A DNA stretch of 64,000 nucleotides from HLUCCA09 sp038757905. GTDB taxonomy: Bacteria > Pseudomonadota > Alphaproteobacteria > Rhodobacterales > Rhodobacteraceae. The notes under the pieces were generated by a model, which was given only the letters and a program-made list of their open reading frames with translations, was not told where the DNA came from and searched no databases. This document shows positions 1-8,012 of the stretch, piece by piece. The translations under genes and the position numbers were made by a program. Location: the NCBI GenBank assembly GCA_038757905.1, contig JBCDGG010000003.1, positions 1-64,000 on the forward strand, in the 5' to 3' direction. Every line of letters starts with the position of its first letter. Positions within the stretch are counted from its first letter, which is position 1.

Positions 1-179
1 CCAACGGCGAGCCCGGTGCCGCCTACGCTTACCGGGCCGCCCGCTCGCTTGGCCGGGTGGCCCCTGCTGGGCTCCCCCTCCCCCCCCGATCCCTGAAGTT
101 GCCGGCGGCGCCCCTGAACGGCGCCGCCGATGCCGCCCCCCACATTGACGCTGGCCCGGACCAACCCGATATCACGCCC

Positions 180-626
180 ATGCCCTTCACCGATCTTCCC
201 CATCTTCCCCACCCCGTGCGCGATGCGGCGTTCTATGAGAGCGTCCCGGCAAAACGCCTCGCGGCCTGGGTGGTCGACAGCGTGCTGATCCTGGCGCTGA
301 CGCTGCTGGTGCTGCCGCTGACACTCTTCACCGCCGTGTTTTACTTCCCGTTCCTTTGGCTGGTGCTGTCATTTGCCTATCGCACCGTGACGCTCGCCCA
401 GGGGTCGGCCACATGGGGCATGCGCTTCATGGGGATCGAAATGCGGACGTTCCGGGGCGAGCGCTTCGCGCTGGCGGACGCGGCCGCACATACGGCGATC
501 TATTCCGTATGCATGGCGTTCGTGGTGCCGCAAGTTGCCTCGATCGTTCTGATGCTGACCACTCCGCGCGGACAGGGGTTGCCCGATTTCGCGCTTGGCA
601 CGGTGGCGCTCAACCGCCGCCGTTAA
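180..626 (+). CDS. RDD family membrane protein
   Basis: A 148-residue integral membrane protein of the RDD family; the biochemical role of these proteins is mostly unknown. The family signature is visible as a basic residue followed by a hydrophobic helix with an internal Asp (KRLAAWVVDSVLILALTLL, residues about 21-40), then a second helix (about 46-64) and a third near the C-terminus (about 106-127). I chose the ATG at 180 because RDD proteins begin shortly before the first helix. The frame is open upstream to the window edge, but that stretch (1-179) is low-complexity Pro/Ala sequence without family resemblance. It lies 118 bp upstream of bpt on the same strand and may be cotranscribed. The family call is firm; function is unknown. 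Confidence 0.8.
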   Translation: MPFTDLPHLPHPVRDAAFYESVPAKRLAAWVVDSVLILALTLLVLPLTLFTAVFYFPFLWLVLSFAYRTVTLAQGSATWGMRFMGIEMRTFRGERFALADAAAHTAIYSVCMAFVVPQVASIVLMLTTPRGQGLPDFALGTVALNRRR

Positions 627-744
627 CCCCGTGTCAGACCGACGCGCTGGATTGGCGGAGCGAGGGCTTGGCGCACGGGAATGCCAATGTTAGCGTGCCC
701 ATACGACTTGTCATTTCCTCACACGCTCGCTTCTGCCCTCCTCC

Positions 745-1611
745 ATGCGCCACACGCTGCCCATAGCGCCACAATTCTACGTGACGGCCCCGCAGCCCTG
801 CCCCTATCTGAAGGGCCGGATGGAGCGGAAACTATTCACGGCTTTGCAGGGCGATCACGCCGAGGCGCTGAATGACTCGCTCTCCAAGCAGGGCTTCCGG
901 CGGTCGCAGAACGTGCTCTATCGGCCGTCCTGCGCCGATTGCGCGGCGTGTCTGTCGGCGCGCATCCGGGTCGAAGACTTCGCGCCGTCCAAGAGCCAGA
1001 AGCGCACCATCCGGCGCAATCGCCACATGGTGCGCGCCGCAACAAGCCCCTGGGCCACGGAGGAGCAATATGCCCTCTTCCGGCGCTATCTGGACAGCCG
1101 ACATGCGGATGGCGGCATGGCGGATATGGATATCTTCGAGTTCGCCGCGATGATCGAAGAAACGCCGGTGCGCTCGCGCGTTGTCGAGTACAAGGAGAAC
1201 GGCCTGTCCGACAGGCTGTCCGAGGGCAGCGGCGCCGTCCGCGATGTCGAGAGCGATCTAGCCGGCGTCTGTCTCACGGACGTTCTCGATGACGGCCTGT
1301 CGATGGTCTACTCGTTCTACGAGCCGACGCTCGCACCGCGTTCGCTGGGCACCTACATCATCCTCGACCATATCGAGATCGCCCGCGCCGCCGGCCTTCC
1401 CTATGTCTATCTGGGCTATTGGGTGCCGGGATCGCCGAAGATGGGATACAAGGCCAGCTTCGGCGCGCTGGAGATCTACAAGAACGGGCGCTGGCAGGAG
1501 ATCGGGGAGCCCGATCACCACTCGGCGGAAACCCATCCGCTCTCGGTCGATCCCATCGCCGAGCAGGTGGCCAAGATCACCCTGCCCGACACCCGCGCGC
1601 CGCGAAAGTAA
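745..1611 (+). CDS. bpt: Bpt, aspartate/glutamate leucyl-transferase (N-end rule)
   Basis: A 288-residue bacterial protein transferase. It moves an aminoacyl group (leucyl in characterised Bpt enzymes) from tRNA to the N-terminal Asp or Glu of proteins, marking them for ClpS/ClpAP degradation in the cytoplasm. The N-terminal ATE domain shows the expected cysteines: C19 in the CPYL motif, then C63, C66 and C69. Further along are the conserved basic block QKRTIRRNRHM and the C-terminal segment GSPKMGYKASFGALEIY. Length is usual for the family. The ATG at 745 starts the typical N-terminus RHTLPIAPQFY; no strong Shine-Dalgarno precedes it. The next gene begins 4 bp after the stop and is probably cotranscribed. 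Confidence 0.95.
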   Translation: MRHTLPIAPQFYVTAPQPCPYLKGRMERKLFTALQGDHAEALNDSLSKQGFRRSQNVLYRPSCADCAACLSARIRVEDFAPSKSQKRTIRRNRHMVRAATSPWATEEQYALFRRYLDSRHADGGMADMDIFEFAAMIEETPVRSRVVEYKENGLSDRLSEGSGAVRDVESDLAGVCLTDVLDDGLSMVYSFYEPTLAPRSLGTYIILDHIEIARAAGLPYVYLGYWVPGSPKMGYKASFGALEIYKNGRWQEIGEPDHHSAETHPLSVDPIAEQVAKITLPDTRAPRK

Positions 1612-1614
1612 CCC

Positions 1615-2019
1615 ATGACGCCCCGACGGCTTGCGACCGTCACGCTCGTCGTGCCGGATTATGACGCGGGCATCCGCTTCTTCTGCGCAGGTCTGGGGTG
1701 GGATCTTCTGGAAGACATCGACCAGGGCACCAAACGCTGGGTCGTCGTCGCGCCGGAGGGCGGGGCGCATGGGGCGCGGCTGCTGCTTGCGCGCGCCGAT
1801 GGGCCAAGCCAGACCGAGGCCATCGGGCGGCAAGCCGGCGACCGCGTGGCCTTCTTCTACGAAACCGAGGCGTTCGAACGCGAGGCGGCGCGATTGCGCG
1901 CAGCCGGGGCACGGTTTCTGGAGGAGCCGCGCGACGAACCCTACGGACGCGTGGCCCAATGGCAGGATCCGTTCGGCAATCTGTGGGATCTTCTCCAGCC
2001 GTCCGATCCGGCTGCCTGA
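1615..2019 (+). CDS. VOC / glyoxalase-like protein
   Basis: A 134-residue vicinal-oxygen-chelate fold protein. The N-terminal strand-helix LATVTLVVPDYDAGIRFF and the C-terminal PFGNLWDLLQ are the usual ends of a single glyoxalase/bleomycin-resistance domain made of two beta-alpha-beta-beta-beta modules. The canonical metal-binding His/Gln and Glu pair is not clear at the expected ends (Thr and Asp occupy those places), so substrate and metal dependence cannot be inferred. The ATG lies 4 bp after the bpt stop, suggesting translational coupling. It ends about 200 bp from the convergent TRAP permease gene. No specific reaction should be assigned. Confidence 0.8.
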   Translation: MTPRRLATVTLVVPDYDAGIRFFCAGLGWDLLEDIDQGTKRWVVVAPEGGAHGARLLLARADGPSQTEAIGRQAGDRVAFFYETEAFEREAARLRAAGARFLEEPRDEPYGRVAQWQDPFGNLWDLLQPSDPAA

Positions 2020-2171
2020 AGCGCCGTACGGGTGCCCCGACACGTCCCGACGCACGCAACGCCCGAACGTCTCATTGTCATGCAGGCCGGCGAGGTTTCG
2101 CCCATTGATGCAATGCCAAGGGGCGTGCGCTCCACCACGGGCGCCTGCGCGGGGCCTTGGGCGGGAACGGC

Positions 2172-2202
2172 CCCTGGGGCAGGCACTGCGCCCGCCCCAG
2201 GG
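2172..2202. terminator. Hairpin between convergent VOC and TRAP genes
   Basis: Perfect 9-bp arms CCCTGGGGC and GCCCCAGGG enclose a 13-nt loop, 18 bp beyond the stop of the minus-strand TRAP large permease. No T-run follows on either strand, so this is a possible transcript end, not a textbook intrinsic terminator. Confidence 0.4.
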
Positions 2203-2219
2203 AAGATTTCAGCCGCGGA

Positions 2220-4586
2220 TCAGTTCGGGATCAGATCCGGAACGAAGGTAACGATCGCGGGGAAGGTCCAGAGCAGCGCCAGCCCCAACACCTGGACCAG
2301 AACGAAGGGTATGACGCCCCGGTAGATGTGCCCCGTTGTGATGCCCGGCGGCGCGACCCCTCGGAGATAGAAGAGCGCGAAGCCGAAGGGCGGGGTCAGG
2401 AACGAGGTCTGCAGGTTGACCGCGATCATGATCGTCACCCATTTCGGGTCGAGCGTGCCGCCATAGATCACCGGGCCCACGATGGGCACGACGATGTAGA
2501 TGATCTCCAGAAAGTCGAGCACGAAGCCCAGCACGAAGAGCACCAGCATCACGATCAGGAACGCGACCATCTCGTTGTCGAAGCTGCGCAGCCATTGCTG
2601 GATGTAGTGCTCGCCGCCGAAGGAAATCAGCGTCAGGTTCAGGATCTGCGAGCCGATCAGGATGGTGAAGACCATCGAGGTGACCTTCGCCGTCTCGCGC
2701 ACCACCGGCGACAGGACGGAACGGCGCCACAGCACCCAGCAGCCATAGCCCAGGCCGAAGAGCGCGTAGAGATACGCCGCCTGTGCCGCGATATAGGCCG
2801 CCCAGTTCTCGAACCCGACGTCGGATTGCGTCACCCGCAGGTCGAAGTTCACCCCGATCAGGATCATGATCACGATGGCGAACGCGCCCTGGATGATCAA
2901 CTTGCCGGACTTGTCCTCTTCCTTCAGCAGCCGGTAGGCCGCCAGCAGGATCGCCCCGCCCGCGCCCAGCGCGGCGGCCGGGGTCGGGTTGGTGATCCCG
3001 CCCAGGATCGAGCCGAGCACCGCCACGATCAGGACGAGCGGCGGGAAGACCACCTTCAGAAGGTCGGACTTGCCCATCATCGGCACCGCCGCACGCATCC
3101 CGTAGAACACCATCAGGAACGGCACGACCAGATAGAGGAAGCGCGTCCCGGGGGACATCAGCGGATCCATCACCGTGGCGTCGAGGAAGAGCGCGAGCCC
3201 TACCCCCGCGGCGCCAATGATCAGCGGCACGGGATCGGAGGACGGCGAGATGCCGCGCGCCACGCAGAGCAGGATCGCAAACAGCAGGAAGCCGATTGCC
3301 AGACCCGACCCAATCGGGGCCACGTTGGAGATCGCCTGCTCGGTCCGTTCGGCGATTTCCTCGTCGGTGAGCTGCACCATCTCGGTCGGCCCGCCGGCGG
3401 CGTTGATCTGCTCCTGCTCCGCAACGGCGGTATCCCACGCCTCCTGCCCGTGCAGTTCGATCATCGACGCCTGGCATTGCTCGGAGACACCGGTGCGCAG
3501 CGAGGCCCGGTCCGGCGCATCGGAGAAGACCCCGACATTGACGGACTGGCCACCCACAACACCGGCGGAGCCGAGCAGCACAAGGGCAACGATCAACGCG
3601 GACGGCACGCCGAGCAGCCAGGTCAGGCGCTCGCCGGGTGTGCTGGCCGACGCTTGGCTCTGCGTCCCGTCTTCGAAGACAACGGGCGGCGCCTTGGCCG
3701 GGTTGTAGAACGCATAGCCAAAGGCAAAGGCCGCATAGAGGCCCGCCAGCAGCAACCCGGGCACAAGCGCCGCCTGGAACAGCGTTCCGACCGACAGAAC
3801 GGCAGGTTCGCCCAGGAAGGTGAGCGCGTCGCTACACCCGGCAAGCTGCGCCCGCGTCTCCTGCGCGGTGGAGTACAAGTCCCCCACCAGCGTCCCCAGA
3901 AGCACGATCACGATGGAGGGCGGGATGATCTGCCCAAGCGTCCCCGAGGCCGCGATCACACCGGTTGAGAGTTCCGGCGAGTAATTGTTGCGCAACATGG
4001 TCGGCAGGGCCAGCAGGCCCATGGTGACCACGGTCGCGCCCACGATCCCGGTGGAAGCCGCAAGAAACGCGCCCACAACGACGATGGAGACGGCAAGGCC
4101 GCCCGGCAACGGGCCGAAGACGCGCGCCATGTTGGTCAGCAGGTCCTCGGCGATGCGCGAGCGCTCCAGCGTGATGCCCATCAGGACGAACATCGCCACG
4201 GCGAGCAGCGTCTCGATGGACTGGCCCGCCAGAACGCGCTCGTTGATGCGGTTGACGACGAAGGACAGGTTCCGGTCGAGCGCGGTCTCCCAGCCCGAGG
4301 GGAACACCGGTTCTTGAATCCGGGGCAAGTCCGGGTATCGGAAGATCGAGATGGCTTCTGGCCGAACGCCTTGCTGGATCAGCGCGTTATAGGCCGCCGA
4401 AGAGCTGTCGATTGCCTGGTGGATCAGAAAGCCGCCGGAATCGAGCGCGGCGATGATACCGAAGGAGATGACGCCGGCGCCGCCGATGGCGAACGCCACC
4501 GGAAACCCGGACAGGATGGATGCGAAGAGAGTCAGAAAGACGATGATGAGGCCGACTTCGACCCCGTCCAAACCGAAGAACGACAT
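2220..4586 (-). CDS. TRAP transporter large permease (DctM-like, long form)
   Basis: A 788-residue inner-membrane subunit of a tripartite ATP-independent periplasmic transporter, responsible for ion-driven solute import. TRAP large-permease signatures are visible: GFPVAFAIGGAG near residue 30, an ASTGIVGATVVTMGLLALP stretch near 180, and GGITNPTPAAALGAGGAILL in the second half. The protein is much longer than the usual 430 residues. A mostly hydrophilic stretch at about 365-445, rich in Glu/Gln, sits between the two membrane halves; comparable long forms occur with TakP-type binding proteins. The start lies 3 bp after the small-permease stop. Substrate is inferred only from the binding protein. 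Confidence 0.9.
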   Translation of the reverse strand: MSFFGLDGVEVGLIIVFLTLFASILSGFPVAFAIGGAGVISFGIIAALDSGGFLIHQAIDSSSAAYNALIQQGVRPEAISIFRYPDLPRIQEPVFPSGWETALDRNLSFVVNRINERVLAGQSIETLLAVAMFVLMGITLERSRIAEDLLTNMARVFGPLPGGLAVSIVVVGAFLAASTGIVGATVVTMGLLALPTMLRNNYSPELSTGVIAASGTLGQIIPPSIVIVLLGTLVGDLYSTAQETRAQLAGCSDALTFLGEPAVLSVGTLFQAALVPGLLLAGLYAAFAFGYAFYNPAKAPPVVFEDGTQSQASASTPGERLTWLLGVPSALIVALVLLGSAGVVGGQSVNVGVFSDAPDRASLRTGVSEQCQASMIELHGQEAWDTAVAEQEQINAAGGPTEMVQLTDEEIAERTEQAISNVAPIGSGLAIGFLLFAILLCVARGISPSSDPVPLIIGAAGVGLALFLDATVMDPLMSPGTRFLYLVVPFLMVFYGMRAAVPMMGKSDLLKVVFPPLVLIVAVLGSILGGITNPTPAAALGAGGAILLAAYRLLKEEDKSGKLIIQGAFAIVIMILIGVNFDLRVTQSDVGFENWAAYIAAQAAYLYALFGLGYGCWVLWRRSVLSPVVRETAKVTSMVFTILIGSQILNLTLISFGGEHYIQQWLRSFDNEMVAFLIVMLVLFVLGFVLDFLEIIYIVVPIVGPVIYGGTLDPKWVTIMIAVNLQTSFLTPPFGFALFYLRGVAPPGITTGHIYRGVIPFVLVQVLGLALLWTFPAIVTFVPDLIPN

Positions 4587-4589
4587 GGC

Positions 4590-5495
4590 TTAGGTGGCCC
4601 CCGAGTGGATTTCGTGTTGTTTTTCTTCGGCGGGGTCGCCGAGCACATCTTGATCGACGTGTTTGCCCTCGCTTTGCTCTCCTTCCCGCAACTCGCAGAT
4701 CGCGCGCCAGATGACGGCCACCGCTTGCAAAAAGACAAGCGCCGCGAAGAGAACGAGCAGCACCTTGAAGAGGAAGTAGGCCGAGAAGCCTTGGGGTGAA
4801 AACCCTGTCGTTTCAACGTTCCAGCGCAGGATCTGCGCCCGCTGCAGCAGCCGGTCCAACTGGTCGGACGCCGAGGGCGCCGGCAGGATCAGGTGGCGCC
4901 ACATGAAGAACCACCCGTAGAACCAGATCAGGATCGCGACGGGCATCATGAAGATGACCGCGCCGACCATGTCGATGATCTTGCGCGCGCGGAAACTGAT
5001 GTTGGAGTAGAGGATATCGACGCGCACGTGCCCGCCTTGCACGTAAGTGTAGGACACACACAGCGCGACGAGCATGGCGTTGTAGAATTTCAGCCCTTCC
5101 GACCACCATGAGACATCGAAGGTGACCGCGGTGCCGAGGCCGATCGAGATCTGGCTGACCGCGAAGATGCGCTGCACAAAGACGACGATGATCTGCTGCA
5201 GCACCATCAGCAGGCCAGCCCAGGCCGCAAATCGCCCGATCGTGTTGGCCGTTCCTTCCAGAAAACGGACGCCCGACCACATGAAGCTCGGCCGCCACAG
5301 CCCAATGAGCGTCAGAATGACCACCGTATTGAAGACGACGAAGAAGAACTCCACCGAGGCGCCGTAGAACACGGTGCGCACGATGGCCTGACCGTCGGAC
5401 CAGTTCAGCCAATCTGGTAAGTTCGTGATTGCGTAGATGAAGTTGTAGAAGCCCAGCAGGACCTGCTGAAGAAACCAGACGAGCGCGTCGAGCAT
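4590..5495 (-). CDS. TRAP transporter small permease (DctQ-like)
   Basis: A 301-residue membrane protein, the small subunit that pairs with the DctM-like permease. Hydrophobic helices are seen at about residues 5-25, 40-60, 90-115 and 170-195, with another near the C-terminus (AYFLFKVLLVLFAALVFLQAVAVIW). I chose the ATG at 5,495 (MLDALVWFLQQ), preceded by a GGGGGG stretch as ribosome-binding site; the frame extends upstream only through the intergenic hairpin, which is unlikely to be coding. It is longer than classical DctQ (about 170 residues), matching the long-form partner. It lies downstream of the binding-protein gene across a hairpin and 3 bp upstream of the large permease. Confidence 0.88.
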   Translation of the reverse strand: MLDALVWFLQQVLLGFYNFIYAITNLPDWLNWSDGQAIVRTVFYGASVEFFFVVFNTVVILTLIGLWRPSFMWSGVRFLEGTANTIGRFAAWAGLLMVLQQIIVVFVQRIFAVSQISIGLGTAVTFDVSWWSEGLKFYNAMLVALCVSYTYVQGGHVRVDILYSNISFRARKIIDMVGAVIFMMPVAILIWFYGWFFMWRHLILPAPSASDQLDRLLQRAQILRWNVETTGFSPQGFSAYFLFKVLLVLFAALVFLQAVAVIWRAICELREGEQSEGKHVDQDVLGDPAEEKQHEIHSGAT

Positions 5496-5570
5496 CGTCC
5501 CCCCATTTGGCGCGTCATGATGCGCCTGTCTCGAACCCGGATGCGCTCCGCGCCCATCGTTGTCGCAAAA

Positions 5571-5597
5571 CGCCGCCCCGTACCCGACGGGGCGGCG
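5571..5597 (-). terminator. Intrinsic terminator / attenuator inside the TRAP operon
   Basis: Inverted repeat CGCCGCCCC / GGGGCGGCG (extendable by one G-C pair, 7-nt loop). On the minus strand the stem is followed directly by TTTTGCG, giving a plausible Rho-independent terminator. It sits 50 bp after the binding-protein stop and before the small permease, where partial termination would give more binding protein than permease. Confidence 0.7.
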
Positions 5598-5646
5598 CAT
5601 TACTCAGGTTAGGCCAATCGCGTCATCAACGCGAGCCCGACGCCGA

Positions 5647-6732
5647 TCAGGCCGCGTTCACGCGGTTGCGCTGACGGATGTACTCGCCGTCGCCGATCTC
5701 GAACCAGCTGGCCGATTCCGTGATCGATGCGAAGTAGCTGTTCGCCGTCTCGGAGTAGATCGGGTCGCCCATGTTCTCTTCGCGAACCTCGGCCGCAGCG
5801 GCGCCGAAGGCATCCCACACGTCGTCGGGGAACTGACGCGCGGTGACACCCTGCGCTTGGAGACGTGCGAGTGCCGCACCGTTCTCGGCCAGCGACAGCG
5901 ACGTGTTGTCGATGAACACGGCCTTGGCCGCGACTTCGATGATCTTCTGATGCGCGGGCGCCAGGTCGTTGAAGACATCCAGGTTCACGGCCGTGGCCAG
6001 AACCGAACCGGGCTCATGGAAGCCGGACGTGTAGTAGATGTTGGTGATTTCCTGGAAGCCCAGACGCTCGTCGGCGTAGGGGCCGATCCACTCCGCACCG
6101 TCGATCGCACCGGAGGACAGCGCCTGGTAGATCTCGCCGCCGGGGATGTTCTGGACCGACGCGCCGAGGCGGCCGAGCACCTGACCACCCTGGCCCGGCA
6201 TCCGGAAACGCAGACCCTGCAGATCGTCGGCGGAGGTGATTTCCTTGTTGAACCACCCGCCGGGCTGCATCGCCGTGCAGCCGGCTGCGAACGACTTGAT
6301 GTTGAACAGCTCGCCCAGTTGGTGGTGCAGGTCCATCCCGCCGCGCTTGTAGTACCAGTTGGCGAACTCCTGCGCCGTCGCGCCGAAGGGCACCGAGGTA
6401 TAGAACGCAAACGCGGGGTGCTGGTTGAGGAAGTAGTAGTCCGCCGAGTGATACATGTCGGCCTGACCGGCCGAAACGGCGTCAAAGACTTCGAAAGCCC
6501 CGACAAGCGAACCTGCCGGCTTCTTTTCGATGGTCAGTTGGCCGTCGGTCATCGTCGTGACGTAGTCGGCGAGCAGCTGCGCCGCATCATCAAAGATCGC
6601 AAATCCGTCGGGCACGGACGTGACCATGGTGAGCGTGCGATTGCCCTGCGCGTACATCGGCGCCGCGAGCGAAGATGCCGCGGCAGCCGTCCCGCCGATG
6701 GCGGACGTTTTCAGAAAAGAACGACGATCCAT
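5647..6732 (-). CDS. TRAP substrate-binding protein, TakP-like
   Basis: A 361-residue periplasmic solute receptor of the DctP superfamily. The N-terminus MDRRSFLKTSA is a clear twin-arginine signal, followed by a hydrophobic Ala/Gly stretch and cleavage near APMYAQG, so it is exported folded by Tat. The segments LRFRMPGQGGQVL, SSGAIDGAEWIGPYADE and FHEPGSVLA resemble TakP, the 2-oxo-acid receptor of Rhodobacter sphaeroides. A good Shine-Dalgarno (GGGGAGG) precedes the ATG. It is first of three minus-strand genes and is separated from the permeases by a terminator-like hairpin. Family and export are firm; a 2-oxo-acid or related monocarboxylate substrate is inferred from resemblance. Confidence 0.9.
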   Translation of the reverse strand: MDRRSFLKTSAIGGTAAAASSLAAPMYAQGNRTLTMVTSVPDGFAIFDDAAQLLADYVTTMTDGQLTIEKKPAGSLVGAFEVFDAVSAGQADMYHSADYYFLNQHPAFAFYTSVPFGATAQEFANWYYKRGGMDLHHQLGELFNIKSFAAGCTAMQPGGWFNKEITSADDLQGLRFRMPGQGGQVLGRLGASVQNIPGGEIYQALSSGAIDGAEWIGPYADERLGFQEITNIYYTSGFHEPGSVLATAVNLDVFNDLAPAHQKIIEVAAKAVFIDNTSLSLAENGAALARLQAQGVTARQFPDDVWDAFGAAAAEVREENMGDPIYSETANSYFASITESASWFEIGDGEYIRQRNRVNAA

Positions 6733-6793
6733 TGAGGACCTCCCCTAGAGTAACAGTCATGGCCCGTTTGCCGGGCCGGTTCTTGTCGAGTGC

Positions 6794-6814
6794 GCGGACA
6801 CTACTCATCCGCGA
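6794..6814. promoter_or_regulatory. Inverted repeat upstream of the TRAP operon
   Basis: CGCGGA and TCCGCG arms flank CACTACTCA, about 60 bp upstream of the TRAP binding-protein start, in the divergent region shared with the DMT-like gene. It could be an operator or leader hairpin; no regulator gene is adjacent. Confidence 0.3.
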
Positions 6815-6949
6815 CAAAAAGGCAAACAGGAATGGGGACCGTTAGGGCTATCAGCCTCCGAGTAATGATTGGCACCACTTGGCAAGTGCCCGTTCTGCGT
6901 GCATTTCCCGAGGGTAAACCAAGTTTTTGCACACAACCGTTATCCCTGT

Positions 6950-6965
6950 CGGAATGCGCATTCCG
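6950..6965. promoter_or_regulatory. 16-bp perfect palindrome before the DMT-like gene
   Basis: CGGAATGCGCATTCCG is a perfect palindrome ending 25 bp before the GTG start at 6,991. A further ATTCC half-site follows in GAATTCC at about 6,970. Position and symmetry suggest a repressor operator, but no regulator gene is next to it. Confidence 0.45.
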
Positions 6966-6990
6966 GCTAGAATTCCACACCGGAGGCCCT

Positions 6991-7437
6991 GTGTCACAGC
7001 TCTCCTACGCCGCAATTATGCTCGTCGCCGGATTCGGCATTCCCGTTCTCGCGGCCCTGAATGGCGCCCTCGGACGCCATATGTCGAGCCCCGCGGCGGC
7101 GGCGGTGATCCTCTTTGCCGTCGCGCTGATCGCGACCGTCGCGGTGCTGCTGGCAACCGGGCCTGACGCGCTCTTTCGCGCGGTCGGGGCGCCCCGGCAT
7201 CTGTTCCTCGGCGGGCTCCTCGTGGCCTTCTACGTGGTCGCCATCACCGCCATCGCGCCGCGCTTCGGCGTCGGCAATGCGGTATTCTTCGTTCTGCTCG
7301 GGCAGCTCGTGTCCGCCGCCGCGCTCGACCATTTTGGCCTCTTCGGCGCCCCACGCGCCCCCCTGACGCTGGAGCGCGCGGGCGGCATACTCGTCATGGC
7401 CGCGGGCGTCGCGCTGACCCAACGCTCCGGCGCATAG
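6991..7437 (+). CDS. YdcZ/DMT-type small membrane transporter
   Basis: A 148-residue hydrophobic protein with four or five predicted helices (about residues 4-22, 33-53, 66-88, 90-110 and 128-143), resembling the half-size DMT-superfamily transporters of the YdcZ (DUF606) group. The start is a GTG at 6,991 preceded by GGAGG with correct spacing; a longer frame from 6,790 would run across the promoter region and begins without resemblance. The gene diverges from the TRAP operon and has a perfect palindrome just upstream. Such proteins often work as dimers or pairs; no partner is visible. Substrate unknown. Confidence 0.75.
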   Translation: MSQLSYAAIMLVAGFGIPVLAALNGALGRHMSSPAAAAVILFAVALIATVAVLLATGPDALFRAVGAPRHLFLGGLLVAFYVVAITAIAPRFGVGNAVFFVLLGQLVSAAALDHFGLFGAPRAPLTLERAGGILVMAAGVALTQRSGA

Positions 7438-8012
7438 CGCCACACCGCTCCCACGGTCTGGCTGCTATCCAGGGGTCATTCGGACGGGTTGGCGCCTGGG
7501 TCCTGTCCGTGAGAAGATCGCTTGTTTGCTGCCTTCCTTTCGAGGCATTGCACGCAATGATGCCAAAAGAGCGGGGTGCCTTCTCACCATTCTCTTTCCA
7601 ATGCCTGGCGCGCCGATAGGCAGATGCGCATCCAAAGCGGTGCTTCGGGGTGAGCTCGAACGCGGAGGTCTGGCCGACGTCGCAAAGGCGCCCGGCAGCT
7701 TGTGCCACGGCAGCGCCGCCACTCCTGCTTGACCGGTGGCCACGGCGCTCGTCTGAACGCTCGCCGCGCGGGGACGTCAGGCAGCGCGCCCGGTGATCGC
7801 CGAAGACCGGCCCACTGCGATCCGGGACTCTGAGGCGCGCCGCGAGGGAGAAGACTCGCCACCCCACAGACCGTGAATAACGCGTCTGCCGATGGCCCGG
7901 CCAAAGGGTTCCGCTCCTTTCCGATGCTGTCCGGCCCGCGGGAGTCGATGTCTTCTACCGGGATACGATCCTGACCCGGTGCCGGCATCGCGGCGACAGG
8001 CGCTGGGCTGCC
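7438..8012. other. 575-bp intergenic region, no supported gene
   Basis: Short open frames on both strands show no recognisable protein, ribosome-binding site or domain. A near-perfect palindrome CATTGC-AC-GCAATG lies at 7,546-7,559. Short ORFs with similar words occur around small dispersed elements in other alphaproteobacteria, so a decayed repeat is possible. LolD ends at 8,013 on the minus strand. Confidence 0.5.

Noticed and set aside
3..179. N-terminal extension of the RDD protein or end of an upstream gene
   Set aside because: The frame is open to the window edge, but the sequence is Pro/Ala-rich and matches neither RDD proteins nor any family I know.
2157..3968. 603-codon plus-strand frame opposite the TRAP permease gene
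   Set aside because: Arg/Asp/His-rich composition, no domain and no ribosome-binding site; it is an antisense shadow of the GC-rich TRAP gene.
6852..6870. Sigma-54-type promoter (TTGGCACC-ACTTGGC) upstream of the DMT-like gene
   Set aside because: The GG and GC elements are one base too close for the sigma-54 spacing, and the TTGC element is imperfect.
7465..7867. Minus-strand ORFs between the DMT-like gene and lolD as a transposase remnant
   Set aside because: No catalytic motif, no terminal inverted repeats and no target duplication could be seen.
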